Source: CAWIUB01 sp963839175 (GTDB taxonomy: Bacteria > Actinomycetota > Actinomycetes > Mycobacteriales > Jatrophihabitantaceae). Taken from it: a DNA stretch of 64,000 bases. Shown here in pieces: positions 18,659-28,195 of this stretch. The position numbers and the translations under genes were made by a program. The stretch spans positions 186,001-250,000 of the forward strand of contig CAWIUB010000030.1 in assembly GCA_963839175.1 (NCBI GenBank). The letters run 5' to 3'. Below the pieces are notes generated by a model that was given only the letters and a program-made list of their open reading frames with translations, ran no database searches and had not been told where the DNA came from. Numbering within the stretch: position 1 is the first letter of the stretch; every line of letters starts with the position of its first letter.

Positions 18659-21436
18659 ATGGCGAAGCGGACCGCGGCGACCCCATTGGGGGTTGCCGCG
18701 TCCGAGCGGGATGTTCTGCTGGCCACCAAGCTGTATCTGCCCGGCCTGCAGCCGGGCTTCGTGTCCCGCCCCCGGTTGCTGGGCATGCTCGACGAGGCGC
18801 TGGGGCGGGGGCTCGTGCTGGTCTGCGCGCCGGCTGGGTTCGGCAAGACGATTCTGCTGGTTGATTGGATCCGGCGCGGTGGCCGGCCGGTGGCCTGGCT
18901 GTCGCTGGACGCCGGCGATAGCGATCCGGCGCGGTTTTGGCGGCACGCTGTCGCGGCGCTGGACCGGGCGCGGCCGGGCCTCGCCGAGCGGGTTGGCCCG
19001 CTGCTGGGCCCGCCGGCACCAGCGTCGTTCGAGGGGCTGGTGACGGCGCTGATCAACGAACTGGCCGACCGGCCCGCCGAAGATGAGCTGCTGCTGGTTC
19101 TCGACGACTACCACCTGATCGACGCCCAGCAGGTGCACGAGCCGCTTGTGTTCCTGCTTGAGCATTTGCCCCTGGGCGTGCACCTGGTGCTGGCCAGTCG
19201 CGCCGATCCGCCGCTGCCGCTGGCGCGGCTGCGGGCCGGCGGGCAGCTCGCCGAGCTGCGCGCCGGCGATCTGCGGTTCACCGCCGAGGAGGCGGCCGCG
19301 CTGCTGCGGGAAACGGTTGGCGATGTCCTGCCCGCCGCGGCGGTGGTGGCGCTGGCGGCCCGCACCGAAGGGTGGGTGGCCGGCCTGCAGCTGGCCGCCC
19401 TGTCGCTGCAAGGACAGGCGGATCCCACCGGGTTTGTGGCGGCCTTCAGCGGCAGCCACCGCTACATCCTGGACTACCTAACCGACGAGGTGCTGGAGGG
19501 CCAGACCGACCAGGTGCGCGAGTTTCTGCTGGAGACCTCAGTGCTGGACCGGCTATCGGGCGGGCTATGCGACGCGGTCACCGGCCGCACCGGTAGCCAG
19601 GTGATGCTGGAGCAGGTGGAGCAGGCGAACCTGTTCCTAGTGCCACTGGACGAGGTGCGCAGCTGGTGGCGCTACCACCACCTGTTCGCCGACCTGCTCC
19701 GCATCCGGCTGAAGCAAGAACAGCCCGGCCGGGTGGCGGCCTTGCACCATAACGCCGCAGCGTGGTGTGAGGAGCATGGGCTGGCCGATGAAGCGGTCCG
19801 GCACGCGCTGGCCGCAGGGGACACGACTTGGGCCGCCCGGCTGATGGAGCGGCAGTTCGACGAGACCTTCTGGCCGGGCGAGCGGGCGACGGTGCAGCGG
19901 TGGCTTGCGGCGCTCCCGGCCGAGCTGGCCGACTCACGGCCGCGGCTATGCCTGGTGCGGGCAATCCTCGCGCTCGCGGGCGGCGACGTAGAAAGGGCCG
20001 GGCCGCTGCTGGATGCCGCCGAGAGCGCGTTCATAGATGCTGCCGATGAGCCGTTCGAGCCGTCGGCCGGAAAGGGCGCCAGCTTGTTGGCGAACGTCCC
20101 CGCGGCGATCCCGCTTGGGCGTGCCTCCCTGGCCCAGCTCCACGGCGACGCCGACGGCACGGCCGCGTTCGCGTCGCAGGCCCTAGCCAAGGTCGGCGAG
20201 GGCGAGTGGATGCTGGACTCGACCGCCAGGTGGCTACTGGCCGTGGCCGAGTGGCTGCGCGGCCGGGTCGTGGAGGCCGAGCGTGCCTTCGCTGCCAGCA
20301 TCACCGGATGGCGGGCGGCGGGCGAGCGCTACTCGGCCGCCTACGGTTGCCATCAGCTCGGCCAGGTGCAACGGGCCCAGGGCCGTCTGGATGCGGCGGT
20401 CGGCACCTACGAGCAGGCGCTGGAGATCACCACGGCGCCGGGCGGCCCAGCGCTGCCCGCGGCGGGCATCGGGTACGTGGGCATGGGGGAGGTGGCGTAC
20501 CAGCGGAACCAGCTCGAGGCTGCGTTGCGCCAGATCAGCGAGGGCATTGAGCGATGCCGGCAGCTCAACTACACCCAGTCGCTGGCCACGGGCCTTGCCA
20601 CCCAGGCGTGGATCCGGCAGGCCCAGGGCGATTCGGCCCGGGCTCGGGAGGCGATGGGCGAGGCCGAACGTGCCGCGCCCAGCCCGAGCGTGACGGTCTT
20701 GTTCAACCCCGTCCCGGCGCAGCGGGCGCGGCTGCTGCTGGCCCAGGGCGAAGTCGCTGCGGCCGCCCGCTGGACGGAGCAGCGCGGCCTCGGCCCCGAC
20801 GACGAGCCGGGCTACCCGCGGGAGCCGGAGTATCTGGTGCTGGCCCGAGTCTTGCTCGCCCATGACCGCCCCGGCCCGGCGCTCGCGCTGCTGGGGCGGC
20901 TGCACGCGGCGGCGGCCACCCAAGGCCGGATCGGCAGCGTCATCGAGATACGGGCGCTGCAGGCGCTGGCGCTCGCGGCTAGCGGCGACGACGCGGCGGC
21001 GGTGGACGCCCTCGCCGAGGCGCTCACCCTCGGCCATCCCGAAGGCTACATTCGAGTCTTCGCCGACGAGGGCGCGCCGATGCGAGCGTTGCTGGGCCGG
21101 CTGGCCGCCGCCCAGCGGACGGAACACGCGGCGGCCCGCACCGTCCCACTCGACTATCTAGCGCGGCTGCTGCACGCGTTCGACGAGCAGCACACCGAGC
21201 CGGGCTCGGGGCGAGCCACCGCCGCGCTGCCCGGTCTGGTCGAGCCGCTGACCGCCCGCGAGGTGGAGGTACTCGGCCTGCTGGACGCAGGCAAATCGAA
21301 CCCGCGCATCGCCGAGGAACTCGTGGTCACCGTCGACACCGTCAAGAAACACGTCAGCCACGTCCTGGTCAAGCTCGGCGCGACCAACCGCACCGAAGCC
21401 GTCACCCGCGCCCGGCAACTCGGGCTGATCGCCTAA
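18659..21436 (+). CDS. MalT-like (LAL-type) LuxR-family transcriptional regulator
   Basis: A 925-residue regulator. An N-terminal STAND-type ATPase has Walker A APAGFGKTILLVDW (about residues 58-71) and Walker B-like LLLVLDDYHLID. The middle is a long helical repeat region of TPR character. The C-terminus (about 865-925) is a LuxR helix-turn-helix: LTAREVEVLGLLDAGKSNPR then VTVDTVKKHVSHVLVKLGAT. Such proteins bind an inducer plus ATP, oligomerise and activate promoters. No inducer or target can be read. The three tiny ORFs and the broken flavoprotein gene downstream are candidate targets by position only. Confidence 0.9.
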   Translation: MAKRTAATPLGVAASERDVLLATKLYLPGLQPGFVSRPRLLGMLDEALGRGLVLVCAPAGFGKTILLVDWIRRGGRPVAWLSLDAGDSDPARFWRHAVAALDRARPGLAERVGPLLGPPAPASFEGLVTALINELADRPAEDELLLVLDDYHLIDAQQVHEPLVFLLEHLPLGVHLVLASRADPPLPLARLRAGGQLAELRAGDLRFTAEEAAALLRETVGDVLPAAAVVALAARTEGWVAGLQLAALSLQGQADPTGFVAAFSGSHRYILDYLTDEVLEGQTDQVREFLLETSVLDRLSGGLCDAVTGRTGSQVMLEQVEQANLFLVPLDEVRSWWRYHHLFADLLRIRLKQEQPGRVAALHHNAAAWCEEHGLADEAVRHALAAGDTTWAARLMERQFDETFWPGERATVQRWLAALPAELADSRPRLCLVRAILALAGGDVERAGPLLDAAESAFIDAADEPFEPSAGKGASLLANVPAAIPLGRASLAQLHGDADGTAAFASQALAKVGEGEWMLDSTARWLLAVAEWLRGRVVEAERAFAASITGWRAAGERYSAAYGCHQLGQVQRAQGRLDAAVGTYEQALEITTAPGGPALPAAGIGYVGMGEVAYQRNQLEAALRQISEGIERCRQLNYTQSLATGLATQAWIRQAQGDSARAREAMGEAERAAPSPSVTVLFNPVPAQRARLLLAQGEVAAAARWTEQRGLGPDDEPGYPREPEYLVLARVLLAHDRPGPALALLGRLHAAAATQGRIGSVIEIRALQALALAASGDDAAAVDALAEALTLGHPEGYIRVFADEGAPMRALLGRLAAAQRTEHAAARTVPLDYLARLLHAFDEQHTEPGSGRATAALPGLVEPLTAREVEVLGLLDAGKSNPRIAEELVVTVDTVKKHVSHVLVKLGATNRTEAVTRARQLGLIA

Positions 21437-21621
21437 TGCCGCGGCACCCGTAGCCGATCCCCCTGCCACCCTGGTACCCCACGCCCAGGCCGCCTACCCG
21501 CATTGGCTGCGAAAGATTCCACCCCGAGGTGCACCATCAGGTGACGTCCACAGTGGGTCTCGCTCCATACCGTGCTAGCTGAACCACTGCCAGAAGACCG
21601 GCCCGGCAAGTAGGAGCTCTC

Positions 21622-21804
21622 ATGAGAATCCACGCCCGAGACTTAACCGTCGGAGACATCCTTCATCTCAACGACTGGCAACTGCACATAATCAGGATTG
21701 AGCACGACAACGCTGTGGCCGTCCTAACCGCAGAATTCGGTTTCCTGATCCACTTCGCGCAGGACGACGTCGTAACCGTCCAAGCACGTGCGGCGGCGGC
21801 GTGA
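21622..21804 (+). CDS. Small hypothetical protein
   Basis: A 60-residue ORF from ATG 21622 with TAGGAG 8-9 bp upstream (spanning 21610-21615). The sequence has alternating hydrophobic and charged residues typical of a small beta-barrel (VGDILHLNDWQLHIIRIEHD then AVLTAEFGFLIHF). I do not recognise a family. Its stop overlaps the start of the next ORF by 4 bp (GTGA), which supports that it is translated. Confidence 0.6.
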   Translation: MRIHARDLTVGDILHLNDWQLHIIRIEHDNAVAVLTAEFGFLIHFAQDDVVTVQARAAAA

Positions 21805-22121
21805 GCCATGACCAAACACCCGCTTGGCTTGGCGGAATGACCGAGCCCGTGCCGGTCATCGACATCGGCGCTGCCCTGGACCTCCTCGCTGCTGCAGTGG
21901 AACGCAGGGGCGAGGACTTCGGTGTACCAACCGGTTGGTCCGGCCGGAGGGATCGAGGCACCGATGTAGTCGTAGAGGCAACTGCCGCGGCGATCAGGTT
22001 CGTCGACCTCGTGCCCGACACGCGTTTCGACCTCGCCACTCAGTCGGCCCGAGCTCTGCGCCGTCGCCGTGCGGGCGCCGTGACTTTGGCCGAGATACCG
22101 AGGGAGGGCTCTTACCTGTGA
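21801..22121 (+). CDS. Small hypothetical protein
   Basis: A 106-residue ORF from GTG 21801, overlapping the stop of the ORF before it. Features include PVIDIGAALDLLAAAVERRG and an Arg-rich SARALRRRRAGAVTLAEIP. An in-frame ATG at 21837 could be a later start. No family recognised. Codon position GC bias looks coding and the 4-bp overlaps on both sides suggest an operon. Confidence 0.55.
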   Translation: MSHDQTPAWLGGMTEPVPVIDIGAALDLLAAAVERRGEDFGVPTGWSGRRDRGTDVVVEATAAAIRFVDLVPDTRFDLATQSARALRRRRAGAVTLAEIPREGSYL

Positions 22122-22345
22122 CCGCGTTTGTGCACGCGTCCGCCGACTGGCGGACCCGGGCGGCGGCGGACCGCCTGGATCAGATCTCCTCGGGTGTCGA
22201 CACAACGCCGCTAGGCCCGAACCTCACCTCCGTCGCTCTGTTCCCATCCGTGACGTTCCCATCCGTGACGTCATTGCGGCGGCCACGGCCGGGCGCCGAT
22301 GTCATCACCCCTCTCCTTCTTCGGAGGCTGAGCTGCCATGTCTGA
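22118..22345 (+). CDS. Possible small ORF upstream of the broken flavoprotein gene
   Basis: A 75-residue frame from GTG 22118, with GAGGGAGGG about 11 bp upstream and GTGA overlap with the preceding ORF. It reads TAFVHASADWRTRAAADRLD at the front. The middle contains a 15-bp tandem duplication (GTTCCCATCCGTGAC twice, near 22240-22270). It ends 8 bp inside the next gene. No family recognised; it may be non-coding. Confidence 0.3.
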   Translation: MTAFVHASADWRTRAAADRLDQISSGVDTTPLGPNLTSVALFPSVTFPSVTSLRRPRPGADVITPLLLRRLSCHV

Positions 22346-23388
22346 ACCATCTCCCCCCATTGGCCGCCCGCAGCGGGTCGTCATCGTCGGCGGCGGGTTC
22401 GCGGGCTTCCATGCCGCGCGAGGGCTGTCCCGGCGGCTGGCGCACCAGCCACGGTCGGCACATCACGCTCAAGCGGGCCCGATCGAGACCATCCTTAACA
22501 ACCCGGTCGACTACCTCCTCTACCTACCTCTACTGCCCGAGGTGGCGGGCGGCATCCTCGACCCGCGCCGCGTCGCCGTGCCACTGGCCGACGTCGGGCC
22601 AGGGGTGCGGCTGATGCCGGGCACCGTGGAGGCGGTTGACCTTGATGGCCGACGGGTTAGGTTCGCCGACGCAGAAGGACATCGCAGGACCATGCGCTAT
22701 GACCGCCTGCTGCTGACCGTCGGCACTGTCGGCAACGTGCCGGTCCCCGGCGTCGCTGAGCACGCGCTCGGGTTCCGCAGCATCACTGAAGCGCTGGCGC
22801 TACGCGACCACCTCGTGCGGCAGGTCGAGCTGGCCGCTGCTACCGCCGCAGCAGACGAGCGTGACGCGCGCTGCACCTTCGTCGTGGTCGGCGCCGGTTA
22901 CACCGGAACCGAGGTGGCTGCCCACGGCCAGCTGCTCACCCGGGCCGTAGCTCGGCGCCACCCGAGGCTAGGCGACCAGCAGATCCGCTGGCAGCTGCTG
23001 GATACCGCCCCGCGGATCCTGCCCGAACTGCACCCGCACCTGGCCGCTGCATCAGCCCGGGTGCTCACCCGCCGAGGCGTCGAGATCCGCACCCAGACCA
23101 CGATCGAGAGAGCGACCGATGACGGGGTATTGCTGTCCGACGGCGAATTCATCCCCACCCGATCGCTCATCTGGTGCGTTGGGGTCCGCCCTGACCCGCT
23201 CATCACCGAGCTCGGCCTGCCCACCACCGAAGGCCGGCTGGTAGTCGATGATTGCCTCAGCGTGCCCGGGCACCCGGAGATCTTCGCCTGCGGCGACGCA
23301 GGAGCAGTCCCCGACCGTATCCGCCCCGGCCAGCTCACCGCCATGACCGCACAGCACGCAGTTCGCCAGGGCCGACTCGCTGGGTCTG
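22338..23388 (+). pseudogene. NDH-2-like FAD/NAD(P) oxidoreductase, C-terminus deleted
   Basis: About 350 codons of a type II NADH dehydrogenase-like flavoprotein. Visible: FAD motif VVIVGGGFAGFHAARGL, NAD motif FVVVGAGYTGTEVAA (about residue 182), IWCVGVRPDP and the FAD-closing GHPEIFACGDAGAVPD. Similarity ends at TAQHAVRQGRLAG, where about 90 residues including the membrane-anchoring C-terminus are expected. The following bases belong in another frame to an MFS exporter. The frame stays open to 24518, giving a false long tail rich in Arg and Pro. The N-terminal stretch RLAHQPRSAHHAQAG is also odd compared with relatives. Confidence 0.85.
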
Positions 23389-24561
23389 GGCGTGTTCACC
23401 GTGTGCAGCCTGCTCGGGGGCCTCGCCCAGAACGGCGGCGAGCTCATCGCCGCCCGCGCCGTTCAGGGCGTCGGCGGCGCGATCCTGGCGCCGGCCACCC
23501 TCAGCCTGCTGACCACCACGTTCACCGAGCCCGCCGCGCGCCGCCGCGCGTTAGGTGCCTGGTCGGCGACCGCGGCGAGCGGCGCCGCGGCCGGCGTGCT
23601 GGCCGGGGGCATCCTGACCGACCTGCTCGACTGGCGGTGGGTGCTGTTCGTCAACGTGCCGATCGGCGCCGCCCTGATCGCGGCCGCGGGCGTGTCGCTG
23701 GCCGAGTCCAGGGCCGAGCAGCGGCCCAGCCTCGACATCGCCGGCGCCGTCACGGTCACCGGTGGGCTGGCCCTGCTCGTCTACGGCATCGTCAGCACCG
23801 ACACCCGCTCGTGGGGTTCGCCGGCCACGATCCTCACCTTGCTGGGCGGGGCCGCGTTGCTCGCCGCGTTCGCGGTGATCGAGTCGCGCAGCGCGCATCC
23901 GCTGGTCCCGCTGGGCGTGTTCCGGCGGCGCTCTATTGCCGCCGCGAACGGCATCTCCGTGATGATCGGGGCCGCGCTGTTCAGCATGTTCTTCTTCCTG
24001 TCGCTCTACCTGCAACAGGTGAACGGCTACAGCCCGCTCAAGGCCGGCTTCGCCTTCCTACCGGCCGCCCTGGCCACACTGACCGGTGCGCTGTCCGCCC
24101 CGCGGTTGCTCACGCGCCTCGGCGTCCGGCACCAGCTGATCATCGGACCCGTGCTGGCGGCGGCCGGGCTCGCGTGGCTGAGCCAGCTCTCGGCCGGCGA
24201 CGGCTACTTCGCCCACGCGTTCGGAGCCCTCGTACTCACCGGGGTCGGCGTGGGGCTCTCGTTCGTGCCGATGACTATCGCCGCGACGGCGGACGTGCCG
24301 ATGCACCAGGCCGGGCTGGCGTCCGGGCTGATCAACACCACCCGCCAGTTCGGCGGCGCAGTCGGCCTGGCCGTCATGGCCACCATCGCCGCCGGGGCGT
24401 CGTCGCCGACCGCCGGCTACGATCGCGCGTTCTGGATCAGCGCCGCCGCCATGGTGATCGGGGCGACGCTGGCCCTGGCCCTGCCCGGCAAGCCGAAGCG
24501 GGAACGGCAGATCCCTAGAGGTGAGGAGATCGCCGAGCCCACCGTGCTGGTCGATGCATAG
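23380..24561 (+). pseudogene. MFS drug exporter (DHA2-type), N-terminus deleted
   Basis: About 393 codons of a DHA2-family transporter starting abruptly at LGLGVFTVCSLLGGLAQN, which is normally near residue 75. The first two or so transmembrane helices and the loop 2-3 motif are missing. The rest has RAVQGVGGAILAPATLSLLT (motif C region), LLDWRWVLFVNVPIG and about 11 remaining membrane segments. An internal GTG at 23392 could allow translation, but a functional exporter is unlikely. It is fused out of frame to the flavoprotein gene upstream, so one deletion probably disabled both. Confidence 0.85.
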
Positions 24562-24911
24562 CTCGTCGACCCGGAAGTCGGCGCGTACCGGACGGGTCCG
24601 CTGGGCTGGGTCAGCGCGATCGCAGTCTGTCCTGGGCTCAGCGCTCGGTCGGGACGGTACGGCTTCGGCGGTCTGGAGCGCCGATGCCGTAGTCGAGACC
24701 GGGGCGGCCTGACGGGTGCCGAGCGGCGCGATCGGGATCGGCCGCGGAGACGTCGATGTAGCCGCTGAGCCCCACGCGGGGCACGCGGCGTACCGGTGCC
24801 GGGTCGGCGACTAGCGTCTGGGCTGTCGTGGAGTTGTGGACCCCGGTGGTGTCCCGTGCGCCACTGCTTGTTCGTCGTGTAGGTGAGAGCCCGCTGTCCC
24901 GGGAGGTTGTG
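24562..24911 (+). other. 350-bp intergenic region, no gene seen
   Basis: No credible coding sequence on either strand. The end of the region should hold the promoter of the DGPF/sigma-factor pair. TGTCGT at 24824-24829 resembles the TGTCGA -35 element reported for ECF42 targets, but I see no matching -10, so I do not call it. Confidence 0.4.
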
Positions 24912-25250
24912 ATGCAGTACGCCCTGATGATCTATGCCGAGCCCGGCTATGCCGAGGCGCTGCCGGATGCGGAGCGTGCGGCGGTGGTTGCGGAGTTTGC
25001 TGCGTTGGCCGATGACGCCCGGTACGTCGGCGGTGCGCAGCTGCAGTCGGCCGAGACGGCGACCAGCGTGCGGGTTGTGGGTGGCCGGACGTTGATGACC
25101 GATGGTCCGTTCGCGGACACCAAGGAGGTGCTCGGCGGCTTCGCCCTGGTGGAGGCGGCAAACCTGGACGAGGCGTTGGAGTTGGCGGCGCGTATCCCGG
25201 TCGCCCGGCTCGGCGGCGTGGTGGAGGTCAGGCCGGTGGTGGCGCGCTGA
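24912..25250 (+). CDS. YCII/DGPF-domain protein
   Basis: A 112-residue protein starting MQYALMIYAEPG, with the defining TLMTDGPFADTKEVLGGFALVEA block. DGPF-type YCII proteins are the standard partners of ECF42 sigma factors and are encoded next to them. The biochemical activity is unknown; a fold related to muconolactone isomerase is known for YCII. ATG 24912 follows GGGAGGTTGTG. It ends 2 bp before the sigma-factor start, so the pair is co-transcribed. Confidence 0.9.
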   Translation: MQYALMIYAEPGYAEALPDAERAAVVAEFAALADDARYVGGAQLQSAETATSVRVVGGRTLMTDGPFADTKEVLGGFALVEAANLDEALELAARIPVARLGGVVEVRPVVAR

Positions 25251-25252
25251 GC

Positions 25253-26422
25253 GTGCTGGAGGAGGTCTTCCGGGACGAGTGGGGCCGGGTGCTGGCCTCG
25301 CTGGTCGGGTTCCTCGGTGACTTCGACCGGGCCGAGGACGCGGCACAGGAGGCGTTCGCGATCGCGGCGCAGCGCTGGGCCACGTCGGGCGTGCCGGACA
25401 ACCCGGGTGCGTGGCTGGTGACCACGGCCCGCAACCGGGCGATCGACCGGATCCGCCGGGACCGCACGCTGGCCGAGAAGATCCACCTGCTGCCGGTGCC
25501 GGAGGCCACCATGGACGAGTTCGAGGACACCGTGATCAAAGACGAACGGCTCGAGCTGATCTTCACCTGCTGCCACCCAGCGCTGCCGCTGGACGGGCAG
25601 GTGGCGCTGACGCTGCGGGCCCTCGGTGGCCTGCAGACCGGCGAGATCGCGCGGGCGTTCCTGGTCTCCGAGGAGACCATGAAGCGGCGGCTGTCCCGGG
25701 CCAAGGCCAAGATCAAGGCGACCGGGATCCCGTTCGCGGTTCCCGACGCGCAGCTGCTTCCAGACCGGCTCGATGCGGTGCTGGCGGTCCTCTACCTGAT
25801 CTACAACGAGGGCTACAGCGGCCGGGTCGACCTCGGCGCCGAAGCGATCCGCCTCGCGCGAGTACTCGCCGCGCTCCTGCCGGACGAGGCGGAGGCGCAC
25901 GGGCTGCTGGCGCTGATGATGCTCCACCACGCTCGGCGGCGGGCCCGGTTCTCCGGCGAGGATCTGGTGTTGCTCGACGATCAGGACCGGTCGCTGTGGG
26001 ACATGGGCCAGATCGCGGCGGGACGGGCGGTGCTCGACCGGGCGATCGCGCTGGGCGGCCGCGGCCCGTACGTCGTGCAGGCAGCGATCGCGTCGCTGCA
26101 GACGGCCGAGCGGATCGACTGGCCGCAGGTCGCCGAGCTGTACCGGCGGCTGGTCGAACTCACCGGCTCCCCGGTGGTCGAACTCAACCGCGCCGTGGCA
26201 CTCGCCCAGGCCGGCGACCCCGCCGCGGCGCTGCGCGTCGTCGACCACCTCGACTCCGACGGTCACCTGGACGGCTACCTGTACTTCCATTCGACCCGCG
26301 GCGAATTGCTACGGCGTCTCGGCCGCGACGAGCAGGCCCGAGCGGCCTACCGCCGAGCCCTGGACCTAGCCACCTCGACCCCCGAACGGCGGTTCCTGAC
26401 CCGGCGCCTCGAACAGCTCTGA
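25253..26422 (+). CDS. ECF sigma factor, ECF42 type with C-terminal extension (DUF6596)
   Basis: A 389-residue sigma factor. Region 2 is at about residues 15-80 (DRAEDAAQEAFAIAAQRWAT and NPGAWLVTTARNRAIDRIRR). Region 4 is at about 115-165 (LRALGGLQTGEIARAFLVSE). The long helical C-terminal extension of over 200 residues includes YLIYNEGYSG and VELNRAVALAQAGDPAAAL, a TPR-like domain used instead of a separate anti-sigma factor. The DGPF partner upstream confirms the ECF42 group. The signal is unknown; likely targets are its own operon. Confidence 0.92.
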   Translation: MLEEVFRDEWGRVLASLVGFLGDFDRAEDAAQEAFAIAAQRWATSGVPDNPGAWLVTTARNRAIDRIRRDRTLAEKIHLLPVPEATMDEFEDTVIKDERLELIFTCCHPALPLDGQVALTLRALGGLQTGEIARAFLVSEETMKRRLSRAKAKIKATGIPFAVPDAQLLPDRLDAVLAVLYLIYNEGYSGRVDLGAEAIRLARVLAALLPDEAEAHGLLALMMLHHARRRARFSGEDLVLLDDQDRSLWDMGQIAAGRAVLDRAIALGGRGPYVVQAAIASLQTAERIDWPQVAELYRRLVELTGSPVVELNRAVALAQAGDPAAALRVVDHLDSDGHLDGYLYFHSTRGELLRRLGRDEQARAAYRRALDLATSTPERRFLTRRLEQL

Positions 26423-26465
26423 CCGCGGGCTGTCCCCCGGGCTGGTGCCCGTTCGTCGCCTAGGT

Positions 26466-26585
26466 ATGAGCGACAACCTGGTTCGTCCTGCCCGTCCCGC
26501 CGGCGAACGGGCACGCGACGTGTTCGACCACCCGTACGCCTACGCCGCCCGGAGCGGCGTCCCCACCACCCCCCGCGCCGCGTAA
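26466..26585 (+). CDS. Possible small ORF, 39 residues
   Basis: An ATG at 26466 opens a 39-codon frame ending TAA at 26585, between the sigma factor and the MFS exporter. It reads DNLVRPARPAGERARDVFDH then PYAYAARSGVPTTPRAA. I see no good ribosome binding site and recognise no family. It may be a leader peptide or nothing. Confidence 0.25.
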   Translation: MSDNLVRPARPAGERARDVFDHPYAYAARSGVPTTPRAA

Positions 26586-26613
26586 CCGCGGCACCACCCC
26601 TATGGAGCAACCC

Positions 26614-28170
26614 ATGAACTCCGCCCCCACGACCGTCATGCGCGCCGCGCGGGCCAGCGCAACCCCCGACCCCCGCCGGTGGCTCATCTTGGTCACCGTT
26701 GGCCTCGCCCAGCTGATGGTCGTGCTGGACGCCACGATCGTGAACATCGCCCTGCCGTCCGCGCAGCGGGCCCTGGGCTTCACCACCGCGGACCGGCAGT
26801 GGGTAGTGACCGCCTACGCGCTCGCGTTCGGCAGCCTGCTGCTGTTCGGCGGGCGGCTCGGCGACCTGATCGGGCGCAAGGTCACGTTCCTGGCCGGCGC
26901 AGTCGGCTTCGCCGCCGCGTCGGCCATCGGCGGCGCGGCCACCAGCTTCGACATGCTGGTCGCGGCGCGCGCCGCCCAGGGCGCGTTCGGCGCGCTCCTC
27001 GCGCCCGCGGCCCTGTCGATCCTGTCCACGACGTTCAGCGATCCGAAGGAGCGCGGCAAGGCGTTCGGCGTCTACGGCTCGATCGTCGGCGGCGGCGGCG
27101 CGATCGGCCTGGTGCTCGGCGGGATCCTGACCGAGTACCTGTCCTGGCGCTGGTGCCTGTACGTGAACCTGATCTTCGCGGGCCTCGCCGGGACCGGAGC
27201 GGTGCTGCTGCTCAAGCACCAGCGCGCCCGCACCAGAACCCGGCTGGACCTGCCCGGCGTCGCGCTCGTCTCGGCTTCGATGTTCTGCCTGGTCTACGGG
27301 TTCTCCAACGCCGCGAACCACAACTGGCACACGCCGTCCACCTACGGGTTCCTGACCGCGGGCGTGGCGCTGCTCGCCGCGTTCGCGTCCTGGCAGGCCC
27401 GCGCGGCCAGCCCGCTGCTGCCGCCCCGGGTGGTGCTGGACCGCAACCGCGGCGGCGCCTACCTGGCCGTGCTCATCGCCGGCGCAGGCATGTCCGGCAT
27501 CTTCCTGTTCCTCACCTACTACATGCAGCAGACCCTGGGCTACTCCCCGGTGGTCAGCGGCGTCGCCTTCCTGCCGATGATCGCCATGGTGGTGGTGAGC
27601 GCCAACCTGTCCAACGTGGTGCTGCTGCCCCGGTTCGGCCCCAAGCCGCTGGTCGCCGTCGGCATGCTGCTGGCCGCAGGCAGCCTGGTGTGGCTGACCA
27701 GGATCGGTGTGCACTCGGGCTACGCGGAGGCGGTGCTCGGCCCGCTGATGGTGACCGGCCTGGGCTTCGGCTTCACGATCGCGCCGTCGATGAACACCGG
27801 GACGTTCGGCGTGGCGCCGCGGGACGTGGGCGTGGCCTCCGCCACGCTCAACACCGGCCAGCAGATCGGCGGCTCGATCGGCACCTCGCTGCTCAACACG
27901 GTCTTCGCCAGCGCGGTGGCTCACTACCTGACCAGCCACCGGAGCGCGGTCACCCAGGTACACGGGCACCCGGCGCCGTCCCTGATCGGGACGTCGCTGA
28001 TCCACGGTTACACCACCGGGTTCTGGGTTGCGGCGGCCATCTTCGGCGCCGGCGCGGTGATTTGCGGAACGCTGTTCCGCTCCGGCCCGCTCGGCGCCTC
28101 CGGGTCGGCGGCGGCTGCCCCGGCCGGGGCAGCCGTGCAGCACGCCGCAACCGCCCACGCCGCCGCGTAG
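26614..28170 (+). CDS. MFS drug exporter, DHA2 (14-TM) family
   Basis: A 518-residue transporter of the EmrB/QacA type that exports toxic compounds by proton antiport. WLILVTVGLAQLMVVLDATI (TM1 with the D-A-T-I motif), FGGRLGDLIGRKVTFLAG (motif A) and LSWRWCLYVNLIFA are typical. About 14 hydrophobic segments are present. ATG 26614 is chosen because GGAG lies 6 bp upstream; ATG 26602 would overlap that site. It follows the ECF42 gene, and YceI follows 25 bp later, suggesting a stress-response group. Confidence 0.92.
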   Translation: MNSAPTTVMRAARASATPDPRRWLILVTVGLAQLMVVLDATIVNIALPSAQRALGFTTADRQWVVTAYALAFGSLLLFGGRLGDLIGRKVTFLAGAVGFAAASAIGGAATSFDMLVAARAAQGAFGALLAPAALSILSTTFSDPKERGKAFGVYGSIVGGGGAIGLVLGGILTEYLSWRWCLYVNLIFAGLAGTGAVLLLKHQRARTRTRLDLPGVALVSASMFCLVYGFSNAANHNWHTPSTYGFLTAGVALLAAFASWQARAASPLLPPRVVLDRNRGGAYLAVLIAGAGMSGIFLFLTYYMQQTLGYSPVVSGVAFLPMIAMVVVSANLSNVVLLPRFGPKPLVAVGMLLAAGSLVWLTRIGVHSGYAEAVLGPLMVTGLGFGFTIAPSMNTGTFGVAPRDVGVASATLNTGQQIGGSIGTSLLNTVFASAVAHYLTSHRSAVTQVHGHPAPSLIGTSLIHGYTTGFWVAAAIFGAGAVICGTLFRSGPLGASGSAAAAPAGAAVQHAATAHAAA

Positions 28171-28195
28171 CGGCACCACGTCCATGGAGGAAGCC

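Noticed and set aside
23389..24518. C-terminal extension of the NDH-2-like ORF
   Set aside because: Arg/Pro-rich out-of-frame reading of the MFS exporter, not a real fusion protein.
24824..24860. ECF42 autoregulatory promoter
   Set aside because: TGTCGT resembles the -35 consensus but a CGTC-type -10 at the right distance is missing.
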